Numbered from the stretch's first letter, positions 45,195 to 58,936 are shown. The stretch: 64,000 nucleotides of DNA from Paracyclopina nana (GCA_019096065.1 JAGUCH010000006.1:4422001-4486000), one strand, 5' to 3'. Notes: generated by a model not told the origin, from the sequence alone. A program made the numbers and translations.

Positions 45195-45610
45195 CAGGCC
45201 TGGATCAGCTGGTCCTGATTGCAGCGCAATTTCGGTTATAATTTCAGCTGCTGTTTGTAATTGCGCTGCAATTTAAGTGGATCAGCTACTACAGATAATT
45301 GCAGTGCAATTTCGGCGAGCAAAGCAGCGGCGGAACTTAAAGAGTAAAGTCAACCAAACCTTTGCAATTTAAGTTGGCCTATTTTTTGTTCTTATTTGTC
45401 ATAACAGAGGCTGTTTTTGATATTTTAAGCTCTAATGATCCCAATTTTGAATTTTGGTCTTAAAGTTTTACTTTAAACCCGCTAAAGAAGTAATTTTTGC
45501 ACATAGCAAAAATTGGATTACAATTACCAGCTGATCGCTGTTATGTTGACAATTGCATCGCAATTACGGCGCTCAAAATTGCGGTGAAATAACCAGCTGA
45601 TCCAGGCCTG
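45195..45610. mobile_element. 416-bp MITE with 19-bp perfect terminal inverted repeats
   Basis: The left end CAGGCCTGGATCAGCTGGT (45195-45213) is exactly complemented at 45592-45610, and TA lies on both sides. Inside are four short inverted repeats of the form (A)ATTGC-N3-GCAAT(T) at 45218-45230, 45259-45273, 45297-45311 and 45551-45565. It has no transposase. A TA duplication suggests Tc1/mariner-type mobilisation; the class is inferred. Confidence 0.87.
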
Positions 45611-45612
45611 TA

Positions 45613-48600
45613 GTCTCGTAGTCGGATGTAGCAAATGAATGTACTCTCTGCCAAGCACATGACAAGCAATGATCGCGAGGGGTGTGAACCATTTCCACCA
45701 TTAGCTCCATGGTAATTAATAAATAATAACGTCCATTTCGCCCTAAATCTTCTCTCAACGTTCGTGGATCCAGGAAGCATTAGCTGAGAATTGTATAGTT
45801 CTTTGGGGCAGTGGGGCAAAGCAAGCAACTTTCACAAACAACTGCTATGCTAAGCTTCATGGGGAGGGAGAGCAGGGGAAAATTGCAGCTGCAAATCCAT
45901 CTCTATAGACTCTAATCATCTTCAAGCTTCGAGGGAGATTCGATCTAGATAAATAAGGAGAAGCTCACGCGCGTCATTCAGATAAATCAGAGCATCTGGT
46001 TTGAATTTATGTTAGCAATGTGCTATTGCTGCTGCAACGAAGCCATGTTTCTTCATTTGAGATGTGTCACATTATAACAAGATGGCCGAGCTCATCTGCA
46101 GCACTTTTTACTGCTGCGCTGGCGGCCAAAAAAGTGAAGTAGTTGATGATGTTGTGCGGCTCAAAAGCCACTAGAAAACGTGACATAACCCTTAGCTTCT
46201 TGCAACAAGGGAGCTTGAGTGTGAATCTTCTCACATATGTCAAGCACACGTAGGTTAACAACATTGCAAAAAAAGGGAGCAGATGACAAGGGCTCTTTAT
46301 GCTGTGTTTACAACTTGCTAGCTAGCTAGGGGTGTTGTTGGCAACAACAGCAGCTTGGATACTGCAAAGAAAGCTGCTGTTTGATGCACATGGGACCTTT
46401 GTAAAGTGAGGACATTCATGAAAACCGCAAGCATATCTGCATTTCCTAAAAAACTGCGCGTTTCATTGTCTTGAAAGATCCCTTTTTCCCTGTAGCATCC
46501 CCACAGTGCACTTTTTTTCACCAGCAGCAGCAGATCGAACAGACATTTCGCAACCCCTAAACGACTGAAAGCAGGGAAAAGTGTGTCAATGCTGAGCTAC
46601 GTGCGCGTATGTATAGTAGTAGTAAGTACTATATACGGGGGGAAAAAGTTGACATTTGGCGGAAGCACTCTTCATTTTCTGTAAATAAACAGAGAAAAGT
46701 CAAAACTTTCAAGCTAGCGCGACTTCGGTATACAATGAGTGCTAGCTTTCAGATCAACTGCATTCTGTGCAGTTTTCAGCCTCGAGCAGCTCAAAACTTT
46801 AGCTCTGCTAGCTGCACTGATGATGATTGCCCGAATGAAGTTGGAGAATGCATTTTATACATAGTAGTAGTATTTATTGTTTGCAACTTTCCCCAATGCA
46901 CCGCGCTGCAGCTGCAGAAGCAGGCTCTCTTTTGGTCAATTTTTGGTATGTGCTATATGGAACACATCTTGTGCAATCGTAGCATATTTGTTTCCTGCCA
47001 GGGACGTGTGTCATTTTCGATCTAATCAGATCGGATGATGCAGTTTTTCCTTTATGTGTCAAAGCATAATGCATGCTAGACCAAATATAGAAAGACAGCC
47101 AGTCATGCTAAAATTAGAGAGAGCCAAATTTGCTACACGGATTAGATAACATTTGACCTAGATAATAATAGTGTTTGGTGAAAGGCAGGTGTAAATCTGC
47201 AGAAAAAGCTGGCGTTTTTCGCGTAATATGTGTATCTTTAGCAATTTTCGATACAAGCTCAGTGAAACAGTGAAAAATTCATTCCGATTGAAAAGATGCT
47301 TCTGAAGGCTGCGCAGCATTTTCCACTCTGTTCTTCTCTTTTTTTTTAATTGTTCATTCCTATGGACAGCAAACATGCGAGACTTCATCATTAGTGTGGA
47401 GGACGTGCAAGGCATTTTCTGCACATTTTTGCATGACCAATTGTCATCTGAGCCAAAGGAAGGGCAATCTTAATTCCATTTTCGCGTGGTTTTTGGCACT
47501 TAGCTCACTTCAGGGATGAGGGTGACACCTTGCACAGCAGAAACCAAGTTTAATAATGGAATGGAAATTGAGGCCAAGCAAAGTTTCGCTTATTTGCAGA
47601 GGAGGTCTTTTGTTGCAGAATGTAGGCCGGCGAAAAGTGAGCGTGCAGTAACTGAGCTACGTAGCGCGGTGGTTGCTGTTTCGTACGAAAATGTGCATTT
47701 AAGTGCAATAAATGCATTTCACATTCAGTATGGAGGATTTGATGCATACGTTTGCAACGAACGCACAACAGCAGCAAATAGAGTGGGGTGTGGCCTCTAA
47801 TTCCCCACCCCGTAGAATTCATTCATTCTCATTCACGTCAGATAAGTTTGGAAAATTGATGGATTGGAAACGCGGAGTTGACAGCATTTTGCAACTTTTG
47901 GAAAGGCGCATTATGCACATAAAAAATTATCACTAGGTTTCTGGATAGCAACTAGGGAGTTATTCAACTAATCCTGGTGACCTTTCTTGAGACAATTTCA
48001 TTAGATTTTCTTGGGAGGGAATCCAATCAAATTATGTTGCATGATAGAAGAAATTCCGGCTTAATACTCAAGTAAGAGGCGTAGTTTAGGCCCTATTTGA
48101 TGGAGTCAGTTGAGAGCTTTCTGTCAATTAATTTGCTTTAGCAGCGAAGATTAGCAAAGATCAGCAGTAGAAGCTTTCTTTGATTATGTTTTGACTGCGC
48201 TCTAAGAAGTAGTTCATGGTCAATTGTCTCGGTCTTGCTTGGCCTTGATGGAGAGTGGTAGCAACTCGCAGAGACTCTCGTTTAGCTATGGCCTTTATGC
48301 TCTCCTTAATGATAGGTTTAAAGGCCATCACCAGAGGCTTTGCCAACTCCTCATGCCCCTTTAGTGTGACCAACCTCCATTTCTCGTATTTTAAAGAGAG
48401 AGCCTAGAATTAGAATTGTTAAAGCTTTTGCAGGCACATTTGCTGCGAAGAAACTATGCGCAATAAGTGCATTTTTAGCATTTCGGTACATAATGTGAAG
48501 CAACTATTTTGATCACAAAAGATGAATTGGTGTTCAAGTGGCATTTTGCTGGAACACTTTTATGCATCCCAGAGGGCTGCAGCAAAATGTGGCATTTTTA

Positions 48601-51600
48601 CAACAAAGGCGTACACAACGTACCGTTGGGCTTCAATCAAAAAGTCAATTTGAATATTTGAAGCCTTTGTGCTCGACATTGAAACTCAGGCATGTATTGT
48701 AGACCGCAGCAGTTAATTGAGTTGCTTGCAAAAGCCATATAAATCTACTACTTCCCCAATAAATGGTCATTATTACGCTTCCATTCAAGCCCTTTTTCCA
48801 CCGAAACTGCATTTGCCTTTGAAGCTAGATGCGTACGCGCGTTTACCATAACCTGTCTTAATTGAACCTGTTCGCACCGGCTTCAAACAAATACACGTTC
48901 GTTTTTAAAAGTGCACAGAGCTGTAACGCGGAAAAAGGCCCATAACCCATAAAACATAAGCTATTTATGGAGCACGAAGGCATTTATCAACCAGAACAAG
49001 ATAGGAAATTAAGGAGTATTCTGAGAAGAGGTTGCATCATGCAGATGCATCCCGACCAGGTTAAATTCCGAGCCATTTTTCCCCTTAAAAGTCCTACAAT
49101 CTGGTAGAAATGCATGGGTGGCCACGTGGTGGTCCATCCAAGGTACATAGCATCCACAGCAACGCAAGTTGTTGCCCTTTTTGAGGGGATTGCCCTCTTG
49201 TTTTGCCCAAGGTCGATTTGCTTCCTTCTGCAAAGATCAAGTTTCCAAGGCCCGACCGGCTCCTTTACTGCTTGGCAGAACTGCGCAGTTCGCGATGAAA
49301 TTGTTTCCAAGTGCGCGCGCGCGTAACCCCGGCGCCATTTTGAAATGACGCAATGCCACAGGAATGCGTCATTCTCGTACGCATGGTTGTGCGGCCTTCA
49401 ACCCGGCTTCCAAGTTTCATAAATTCCAGCCATGCGCACTCCGCGCGCGTACGCACATGTATATACCGCTTTTTTCAAAGGGCATGTGCACCAGCACTGG
49501 CGAGCGATCTGCTACGACCTTTTTGGTTTGACATTCGCTCGGTTATTCTCCTTTTTCAACCAGGACCTTCAGGCTCGCATCCTTCAGCTGGCGCGACGAC
49601 GCGCACTAGCAAGCTACTTATACACAAACCCACTTGTTAGCATTTGCTACTGCGAGCAAAAATGCCGTTTCGATGACATTTCGCCAGAAATAGCAATTAG
49701 CTTTCTACTGCGCTTTTTTACCTTCCTCAAGACTCGAGGATTGTTGGCGAGAGGCCTTGAAAATGTTAATGCAAGTTGCTTCGTGACAAAGATCTAGTAT
49801 ACTAGTATAGTCAAGATTTGGCCAATTCCGAGGAGACTACCTCACATATGCATATGTATACATATATATGTATTTATGTAGCTATTAGGCTCCACTCAGT
49901 TCTTTGGCTAAAAAATAGGAGGCCAAAAAGAGCAGTCCAGGTTACTCCGCATCACCTTATTACTATCGAGATCTTGTGATCTTTGGCTGCATCGCCAACT
50001 AATGAAGTGAAATTGACGTGTGTCTCAGCCCAGAAGATTTGGTGACAAGATAGCATTTGAGCAAGCAGTGGTAACTGCTTCGAGTGCATCTGTTCGACCT
50101 TATTTTCCGCGTGGGTGTGTTTTTCTCCCCCTCTCCTCCAGATGCTCCTTCAAGTTTTGGCACATGCCAAAGAAAAGTTTGCGTTATTCTAACAAAAAGA
50201 TCTTTATTCAACATCATCATTCATCGTAGAAGGTGGTTGACACACAAAATATGGGGGGACGACACTTGTCTTCTTTTGTCTTTCTGAAGCTGCATTTTCC
50301 GGCAATTGGCAGCCATGGCATGTGTTACGTAATCAGCACACGGTGGCACACGTGTTTCATTTTTCTGCTGCAGAATGATGAGCACTGAATAAATGTTGTT
50401 TTCGTCGTTTATTTTTAGGGCCAAAAGTTAACCAAAAACCAAGGAATAGCATAATAATAATGATTGGGGTGACAATTTTAGTATTGTATGTAGTAAAAAT
50501 GACAAACGAGACAGGATTAAAACATAGAAGCAGCAGTTGGGGAGTAAAATCATGTAGTGGTTGGTGGTGGCACGAACATCAATACAATTACAGCAGGGGA
50601 ACTGGAGAAGCTTCAGGAACTATTTTCATTGTCATTTTTTGACTTATTTTGACTTATTTAGTTTTATGTACACATTACAGCACATTTTCATGTAGTAGTA
50701 ATATTTACACCAGGCCTGTGTCTGTGTGTGTCTTTGAAGGATATATGCAAAAATGTTCAATTATTACTTTAGATTTCAGGGTTGCTGTTGGAGAGAGCGA
50801 TCTTAAAAATAATCAGGAGAAGTTGTGTATAGGAGACAAATTAAGGTACTAATTTTTGGTACAGCTCATCAAAGTATTTTCTTTTTAATTTGGGGAGGGC
50901 CAGACGGGGACTCATCACAACTAAGGATGCTTGAGAAGAAAAAGAAATTTCCCACCTCATACATATTTATTGGTTCAGCAGATGACGAGTGATATGTTGC
51001 GAGGAAAAAAGGGAAAAATCGTGAGCCAAAAGCTTTGTATTTACACATACTATATTGAATGGTGGTAGTTGACTAGATTTAACCGTTGCAGAACTAAGTT
51101 TAACTAATATTCTTATTATTAACCTTATCATCATTGTTTGTTTCTCCTAATTGTTCTCAGCTGTTTGCTTCCAATTTATGCTATTTATCAATTTAGTTGC
51201 GTAAAAACAGAATAATTATGGATTCCTAATTTAGAATTTGCTATTAAAAGAATCACAGAGAAGTGGGCTTGTCCATTTGAAAAAGAGTTAATATAGAAAT
51301 GATTTTGTGGGGAACCGGTTATTTTGTAGCATTATTATTATGTCAAGAGCTCTCGTGGTCGTCAAAATTTTTTCTTCCTTTCTTATGCACAATCAAGGAG
51401 AGCCGTAGCAGATCTTCTCAGAATTATTTATGTATGGCTGTTGTCTTCACATCGTCGTCATTGGTTGACTTGGTGCTCGTCATTTTGGCAGTGATTGGAT
51501 TCATCATTGAAGATCTCGTCGTCATCTTCACATTTTATCGTCATACGAAGTCAAGTAGGATGAAGAACTTGTTGTGGGAAAGTACACCAGGCTGAACGAA

Positions 51601-51665
51601 TTGCGCGCGTTAATTGCCGCAGCTTCAGAGCTGCGCAATTTGTCATTTAGGCAAATTCACGAATG
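45613..51665. other. Gene-poor DNA with a CpG-richer stretch
   Basis: Mostly AT-rich without recognised exons. Near 49300-49650 the base composition shifts to CpG-rich around a 121-codon ORF. The right end holds the 3' UTR of PIM-like kinase 2. Confidence 0.4.
49432..49797 (+). CDS. Possible small hypothetical protein (121 aa)
   Basis: Begins at a true ATG and has an Arg/Leu/Phe-rich sequence with GC-rich third positions through its first two-thirds, unlike the AT-rich surroundings. No domain is recognised and no splice partner was identified. It may be a real exon, or a chance frame in a CpG-rich patch. Confidence 0.2.
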   Translation: MRTPRAYAHVYTAFFKGHVHQHWRAICYDLFGLTFARLFSFFNQDLQARILQLARRRALASYLYTNPLVSICYCEQKCRFDDISPEIAISFLLRFFTFLKTRGLLARGLENVNASCFVTKI

Positions 51666-52390
51666 TCACAGAGTACTGTAGTTGCTGCACGAGGCCGCCG
51701 CCGCAGAGGCCATCAAGCCCATACTTGAGGCGGAAGAGGTGGAAGAGTCTCCACTGCAATTTCCGCTGTCACTGCTCTCCATGGGCTCAACTTTGACGTT
51801 ACACGACACTTGCGCCTGCTGCTGCTGCTGCTGTTGCTGCAGATTATGCAGATGTTGCTGTTGTAGTAGGCGGTGATGCGGACCGGCCTTCATGGAAGGC
51901 CTCGGCAAGAATGGGGGCGGAATATTGGTTTGCGAGGATGCGGGATGGTGGCCTCGATGGCTTGCGACCGCGCTACTGCTGCAGTTTGAGGACGCCGATC
52001 CACAATGGCTGCTGCCCACACTGTTGAGGCTCTGACCTCCGAGGCTGACCTTTCTGGGGATGGGCATTGTGCTGCCAGCGGCAGCAGAGGCTGCCCCCAG
52101 TGGGGCGACCACAGCCTCCGGCCTCAGAAGCCAAGGGTGCTTCAGAATGGCCTCAAGGGTCGGCCTCCGATCCGCCGCAATTTGCAAGCATTTGCGAATA
52201 AGGTCCTGGCATTCGGTCGACAGCCTCGTGCGGAAGCGGAGGTCGGCTCTGCAGATTTGCTCGTCGGTCTCAAAGGGGATGTCGCCACAGACCATGTCAA
52301 ACAGGAGGATACCGAGGCTCCACACGGTGGCCTCTTCGCCGTTGTAGTGGCTATGGCGGATCCACTCGGGAGGAGCATAAACACGCGTGC
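51666..52390 (-). CDS. PIM-like kinase 2, last exon (C-lobe and Gln/Ser tail)
   Basis: Follows a TGTTTTTCAG acceptor. It encodes TRVYAPPEW through KHPWL and then the tail containing the CAG-encoded Gln run, ending SNYSTL before TGA. Confidence 0.92.
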
Positions 52391-55300
52391 CTGAAAAACA
52401 GCAAAAAACGATCATCATTAGAGCTTCTCTCGAAATGTCAAGCATGTGTAGCTGACGGACAAGTCTCTCCATTTGCCTGGGCTTTACAGCTGGCGAAATG
52501 CGAGGCGTTTTCCTTATGGCCCAAGTAAAAGGTTGACATATTTCATCAATAGCTCAGAGAAAGAAAATTGAAAAGGTCGGCCGCCGCGCCGCGAAAAGCA
52601 CATAGGTAAGTTGAGCGAGACGTGCGTGCAGCTTGCTGCAATCTTGCATTTTTGGCACGGACCCTCGTCTGGGATGAGTGGGCCTGCCTTCGTCCACTGG
52701 GCCTACGGTGAAAAAAGTAGGCCTGCCTTCAAAATAGTAGCCTTTGTCAATTGTGTGTGCCAGAAACGGCCTGAGTCATCTCCAGACGAGGGAGCTCTTT
52801 TTAGCTGCCTGATTTGCAGATGACTCGCGAACTCAAGCTGAGTCGGCCAAGGTCTGCAGCACACACACACACCAATAGAAAACCAAGAGAAAGTAGAACA
52901 ACCTACAACTGATACAAGGAAAGTTGTTGAGAAAAAGCAACAATTGTCTGCTTTTTGTCTGATGCAGGATGAAAAATGGCCCTTCAGTTGACACTCCAAA
53001 TTTTGCAGATGAATTGTCTTTCGAATGTATGCATCTAGGTTGGGGAAGGTTTTCCCCCGAAAAAAAGCAGCTAGAGGGTGAGTATAGTGCTTTTAGCGAG
53101 TCAAAAATGTTGCCTTGTCAAAGGTGAAAAATGAAAAACACTTTTGAAGCTCGAGTATTATCTTAAAAGCACCTCTGGACGATTAGCAAATTTTAGAAAA
53201 ATCAAGGCTGAGTCTTTTTTTCGGGGTGGGGGACGAGGCTTGAAAGAAATCGTTAGTTTATGGAATTACGAGCATTCATCACGCCACCTTTTGCCATTCA
53301 GGCTATGACAAACCTTCCTTTTGTACTCTGCGGACAGCAAGGCCATTTTTGAGCCTTTTTTGACCACCGCTACAAAGGCGCAAACAATGTCAACAATGCA
53401 GCTCGAGATAATTCAATGTGGAAAACGACAACAATAAAGAAGAGGCAAATTCCCGTTAAATTGAGGATATTATTTAGCCAGACGGACGAGACAGACGTCG
53501 CGCGAGTATAATAATAATCTACGCACCAGCTTTAGCTGTATAAGTAGATACTACGTACGTCGTCGTGCCAATGTACGAATTCGTCCTTGTAGAATTTTTG
53601 AATGGCAGGCCCTGCCTTATGCCACAACGTACGCAGCACGCTGAGCTCAGCTATGTAGCTACAGGTGAAAAAAGTGATGCCATGCACCGCGAAGATCTTC
53701 GCACTACTCCGCGCGTACTCCGCGCCAAGACCGGCAAGCAAACCTGTGGAAAGTTCACTTTCTCGTCTGGTATGTAGGCCATGGCCTCCAAAAGGTGAAA
53801 TCTGAATATCAGAAGATGAGCACAACTTTCTGCAAGGTGGAATCGCACGAAAAAAGGCTCCTTGCGTGCTTGGCTAGGTAGGGGAAAAGTGAAAGGCAAA
53901 AGCTGCGCGGCGTCAACGTTCAAGGCCAAGCTGGCTTGGCCTTTCCAAACGAGGGCAGGATTGATAGAGAAATAAAAGAACCTTAGTGGCCTGGCCTAAT
54001 TTGTACATAGAGCCTTTCTTGTTGCAATTACGTATATGCAGAAGATACCATCTCCTACGCTAAATTGATTATTGCAATATAAGAAGCAATGACGTAGTGA
54101 GGTGACGGAAAAGGGTGGCCTTCTTGCGAAAGCAAAGGCTTTCTCCAAGCTTTCTCTGATCTTGTGTCGTCTTGAGGGGGTCCACGAGGGACTCGTTGCT
54201 GTTGCGAGGGGAGAGAGCAAAAAACAGCTGCTACAGCAGAAGAAGAAGAAGAAGCGTCAAGGTCAGCTGAGCGTTTGGGTTCCTTGCCCTGTTCCAAGGT
54301 TGTTGGCCTTCTCGAGCTAGAGCAACGACGCTGCAGATGCCGGGAGTCTAGCTTAGCAGCAGAGGAACGAAGGCCGGAACGCCTTGCTATGCTAGGCGAT
54401 ATAAGCACCTGTCCCAATACGGAAAAATGCTGTAGCAGCTGGTCAAGAAGATGTAGCAAATATTTTGGCAGGAGCATATCAAACCAAATCCTATATCACA
54501 TAATCCCTACCGCTTGTCAAAGAGTTGAATGCCGAAGGACGCAGAGAGCAAATAATATTTGGTGATTTGGTTGGCTTGCGCTAAACTGCGTCAAAGTTAT
54601 TTACCCGCTTGTTTTCCTCCATTCTTTCACGTAGCAGTTCACAAACGTGGGAGATTGTCAGTAGTGCTAGGTGCCAAAGTTACATAAGCTAGAGACAACA
54701 TTAATTAAAGCATGCTTTCATCAAAATGAATGGCCATGCACTCAAGCCAACCAATAGTGTATTTATAAAATGGCAGAAAATAGCGCTTCAATTTCATCTG
54801 CGTCAGCCAGCTAAAGCCAAGTGCTATAAAAAGAACTAAGGCGCAATTTTAGTTTAGTATCTGACTTTGTCATCTAGTGCAGCAGCATAAAAAGCTCCTG
54901 TTGCAGTTGCCGAGTTCAAATTCGGGTTAGTATGTCAACGCGCGCCCCCTGTCACGACAATCGGCTAAATGCTAATGACAACTTCGACAAATTGCCACAG
55001 TTCAAACACCATTTTCTGAGACACACACATGCCACGCGATTTCAGTTGCCTTAGCAACATGGGCAATGTGGGCAGCGACTCGCTCTCGCTCTAAAAAAAT
55101 GCAACGTAGCACGTTATTCCAATTCCTGGTTGCTACATAAATCTGTCGACCCACGTGCAATGATAGAAGCGTACTCAAAAACTGGATGGTAACGGTAAGA
55201 GAGGCCTTGAAAGGTAAACGTTCCAAAAGCGTCGGCCTTGAACGCTAACCATGCATCTACATAAAATGACGTAATTTTGCGAGCTTACCGTCAAAATCTA

Positions 55301-56474
55301 TGTAGTCCGTGGCTTTGATGTAGGCTCCTGAGCCGAAATCGATCAGCTTGAGGTCGAGAGTCCGGAGGTCGACGAGGAGGTTTTCATCCTTAATGTCTCT
55401 GTGGATGACTCCCTTGCGGTGGCAAGCAATCACCGTTTCCACGACTTGGCGGAAAAAGTTCCTGGCGAGCTGCTCTTCGAGCATGCCCTTTTCGGTGATG
55501 TAGTCGAACAAGTCTTTGCAAGGCTCCGGTCTCTCCATGACGATGATGAAGGAGTCGTGTCGCTCAAAGCAGTCGATCAACTTCACCACCCCGGGGGTCC
55601 CGGAGACGATGTTCATCAGGCACACTTCCAGAGGGACGCGCTCACCGCTCACCTGAAATGTTGAACATTTTGCTACAATACTGAGAGCAATTGCAGTACG
55701 AGGGCATCATTAAGATTTTCCAAGACATTCCAGCTTATGCTTAAGCACGAGGCATAGTTTGAATTGCTGGAACGACAAAGTCGTCTCTTTTCAAATCTCA
55801 CGTGGCCTTTAGCTTCGCTAACAAAGCCTGGCCGTAGGGGGGTCACTTTTCCCTGCTGGCCTCTTGGTGAAAGCGTCTGTCAAAAGTGCTCGTGATTGAC
55901 AACTTGACTACATCGTGGACTGGCCTTCGAGGTCTACTGCTGATGTACGTACGCTAGCCGATTAAGCAACAACGAACCTGTCCCCAATCCTTGATTTTGG
56001 CCTTGGCGATGTGTTTGATGGCCACTTGAAGGCCATCGCGGTTTCGCACACCGGCATAGACTATGCCGAAGCCGCCTTTGCCCAAAACGTGGCCCACCTT
56101 GTAGGCTTTTTCGAAAGGCTCCCGAGGAATGGAGCTGGTGGTCGGAACGGCACCAGAAGAGCTGCTGCTGCCGGCTGTGGGCACGATGACCACGCCTGCA
56201 AAAAAGGAATCGATCACGATGCGTCAAACGGAGCGTAAACAACGCGGCGCTGCACCATTACATAAATCCACCGCCACGACGAGACTCTTTCAGGAGGAAA
56301 AGTCATGCGCGGCGCATATATGAGAGCGGTGAAAGTTTGCTAACCTTGGCACTCGTTGGTGACTTTGATGTTGTTGAATGGATCCATGATGGAATGATTG
56401 ACGCTATAGTTGTTGTTGTTGATGTTGTTGTTGCACCGGTGAAAATTGTGGAGCACTTGGCGCAAATTCTCCAT
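51666..56474 (-). CDS. PIM-family serine/threonine kinase 2 (4 coding exons)
   Basis: Proposed exons are 56474-56345, 56195-55978, 55652-55289 and 52390-51666, phases 1, 0, 1, giving about 478 aa. The N-terminus is short and Asn-rich. The kinase domain has [23 protein letters not shown] and PPEW, with the PIM signature [18 protein letters not shown]. The ~150-residue C-terminal tail is Ser-rich with a Gln run encoded by CAG repeats. The start is the first ATG after a strong CCCCCTCAG acceptor at 56488, so an upstream noncoding exon is likely. It shares both intron positions and phases of the kinase domain with PIM-like kinase 1 and faces it tail-to-tail, so the two are probably an inverted local duplication. 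Low-complexity sequence is N-terminal in one paralogue and C-terminal in the other. Confidence 0.88.
55289..55652 (-). CDS. PIM-like kinase 2, catalytic-loop exon
   Basis: 364 nt, the same length and phase as its counterpart in kinase 1. Carries [15 protein letters not shown] and LIDFGSGA. Bounded by ATTTCAG and GTAAGC. Confidence 0.93.
55978..56195 (-). CDS. PIM-like kinase 2, ATP-loop exon
   Basis: Follows a TTTTTTGCAG acceptor. Encodes a Ser-rich linker, [16 protein letters not shown] and VAIKHI, ending WGQ before GTTCGT in phase 0. It lacks the His/Gln expansion seen in kinase 1. Confidence 0.9.
56345..56474 (-). CDS. PIM-like kinase 2, first coding exon
   Basis: Starts MENLRQVL and contains an Asn run encoded by AAC/AAT. 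It ends GCCAAG before GTTAGC in phase 1, matching the following exon. The acceptor 13 nt upstream of the ATG supports this as the first coding exon. Confidence 0.65.
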
Positions 56475-56487
56475 AGCACGGGGGATG

Positions 56488-58936
56488 CTGAGGGGGCAAA
56501 AAATGGGAGTGAAAATCACAAATGTCAAAATGAATAAAGCTGGCTTTTCAGCAACAATAGCGCATAAGTGGCCCAATTACATAAGAAATAAGAATGAAGC
56601 AGGAGCCAATAAAATAAGAGTAATTATGAGCAAATCTTACCTTTAATTTGATGTGATTTGATGGGCTAGCTAATATTGAACTAGGTTTGTGTGCAGCACA
56701 GACAAACACTTTCCTCTCTTTTGCTAAAAGTTTCAGTTGTTAATTCGCACTAAGGTCCTTTGCAGATTAGCTTGGAACTGCACACAAAATGATGATGTCT
56801 CGTCAAAGCGAGGTCGAAGGCTGCACTGTTCTCCATGATTCGGTTGTGGAATGCAATTGGCAACTAAGTAGTAGAAAAAAGAGAGATCGACGCGCGGATC
56901 TCTACGGCTTGGCTCGTGAAGTAGAACTGTCAAATGTGGCCGGCTTCGCCGACGTACACGGCGTCAAGAACGGATGAGCGAGCGCGCTCGCGTCAAATGA
57001 CGTCGTAGAGTTTGGCCCAGTGGCCTCGCAACTATTATTCTACTAGCACAGTGGCGCATGCGTGTGAGTGCATCCCACCCCACTACACACGAAAAACATA
57101 CGAACGGCTGTTATGTAAAAAGCAGGGCAAAATGGCCACAATTGCGAGCCCACAGGGACACGTAAAAGAGCTCCTGTCAGCTTTAAAGGCCTTTTAACTG
57201 CGTCGTGGTGGAAATGCTCTTGCTTGGAGGGAAAAGGCTGAAATGTGGGTGAATGTCAGAGACGACCGACGGCATGGGCGCGTTTGACACACTTTCCATG
57301 AATTGCTTGGCAGAGACGCATTTCCACTGTAGCTTGCTTGCAGAGGAGTGAGTGGGTGGGTGGATGGGTGGATGCCAAGTGCTTCACCTTACTAACACGT
57401 TACCTGCTACTACTGCTGGACTACATGCACTCTATGATGCGTAATACATGCAATACATAGAGGGATTGAACGCAATTCTTAACTAAAGCAAAATGTTAAG
57501 AAGCCATTATTTAAGATTAATTTTTGCACTTGGGAAAATTTGCAAATGTATTCAGATTACTATGAAATGTGCTATCAGTATTTTAAACAGTATGTGTCAT
57601 TCGTAAAGTGCAACGGCTCTACGGTGCTCCCATTCATCCAATTGCAGTCGATTATTAATAAATCAATAATACAACGTTTTGCGAATAAGATGATGCAGCA
57701 TGACGTGTAGGTTTTTTCTCACAAGAATTGTTTATTTTATGACATTGCCGTGAGATTCATTAAACTTGTCGGTGCGCATTAAGGCGAGTGACGTAATATT
57801 TATCGAAATGTTCAAGGTTACACCGAAGAAGAGTCGTTGACTTTGTGTCATGTTTCACTTTTAGGGCTAGCCTTGCTATATTAGGAAATTCTGGTCAGTT
57901 CAGTTACTCTTTCTTTTTTAGTGTTCGTTTTCCCGAAAAGGCCACAATAATGTCAGCACAGCAGTGAAAATGCCTTATGCATACAAATATATACCACTCC
58001 ATCAAAGTACTGCTTGCATATTTGCATGCGGCCTTAAGAGTACTTTGTGTGAATATGATTGTGCTTCACCTCTTTCCCCCAAATTACAAGAAAGTCCTCA
58101 TGTACTCAAGTGCGGAAACGCAATATTTTCAGAAACCACATTTTCCTTTTCTCTTGAGGCGCAAAAAAACATGAGCACCTTAAAATAGCATACATGTTTT
58201 ATGCGGAGAAAATGAAGCTATGAAATATGACCTCAAGTAGCTAAAAGGTGACTTCTAGTCTTGACGTAAGGCTGCTTCAAGTCAGGCACCAACTGTAAAG
58301 GGCTACTTAAAACGCTACTTAAGAAAACTTCGTTGAATAGGATTTCGCACCTGCTGATAATGATCGAGTAGCTTTTTCTAATTTAAACATAGCTATAACA
58401 ATGTTGCCTAAATTAATATTTCATAATATTAGAGCTCGAATCTAAAAGCCATTCAGCCGAACACTTGTGTTGGCTAATTTCAATGCAGTTATTTTATTGT
58501 TGCGCCTAACAAGCAAGCACAGCCCGTTAATTGCAACGAAAGCTAATTATTGATCGAGGAAAATGCATTTTTATACACTTGATTCATTCTCCCTTTGATT
58601 GTGCGGGGAAAGCGAAATCAGCTTTAATCCAGTTCTTATCTTGCAATAAAACAGCATTCATTTTTAACGGCTGTCACTTGTAATGATACAACATTAGAGA
58701 TTGTATGCTTTTTTCCTATCCTCAAGCTGTGAAAATAGTGGCCGGACAAATCCTGTTATCACCATGTTCAAAGCATTGTATACTAGCTTACACATATGCA
58801 GCAGCAATAAAGTATCGTTCATGAGAGTAATTAAACTAAATTATCATAGGCCAGTTCAGTGGATCAATCAAACGCAGGTTTATTCTGAATCGATGCGAAT
58901 GGGTCCCAAATTAGCCAAAAAAAGGGGGTAAGGCAA
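56488..58936. other. Intergenic DNA upstream of PIM-like kinase 2
   Basis: Probably contains its promoter and a 5' noncoding exon, not located. A short GGTG/GATG simple repeat lies near 57349-57374. No supported gene. Confidence 0.4.

Noticed and set aside
54905..54935. GAGTTCAAATTCGGG resembling a tRNA T-arm
   Set aside because: No acceptor stem, D-arm or anticodon arm could be built upstream.
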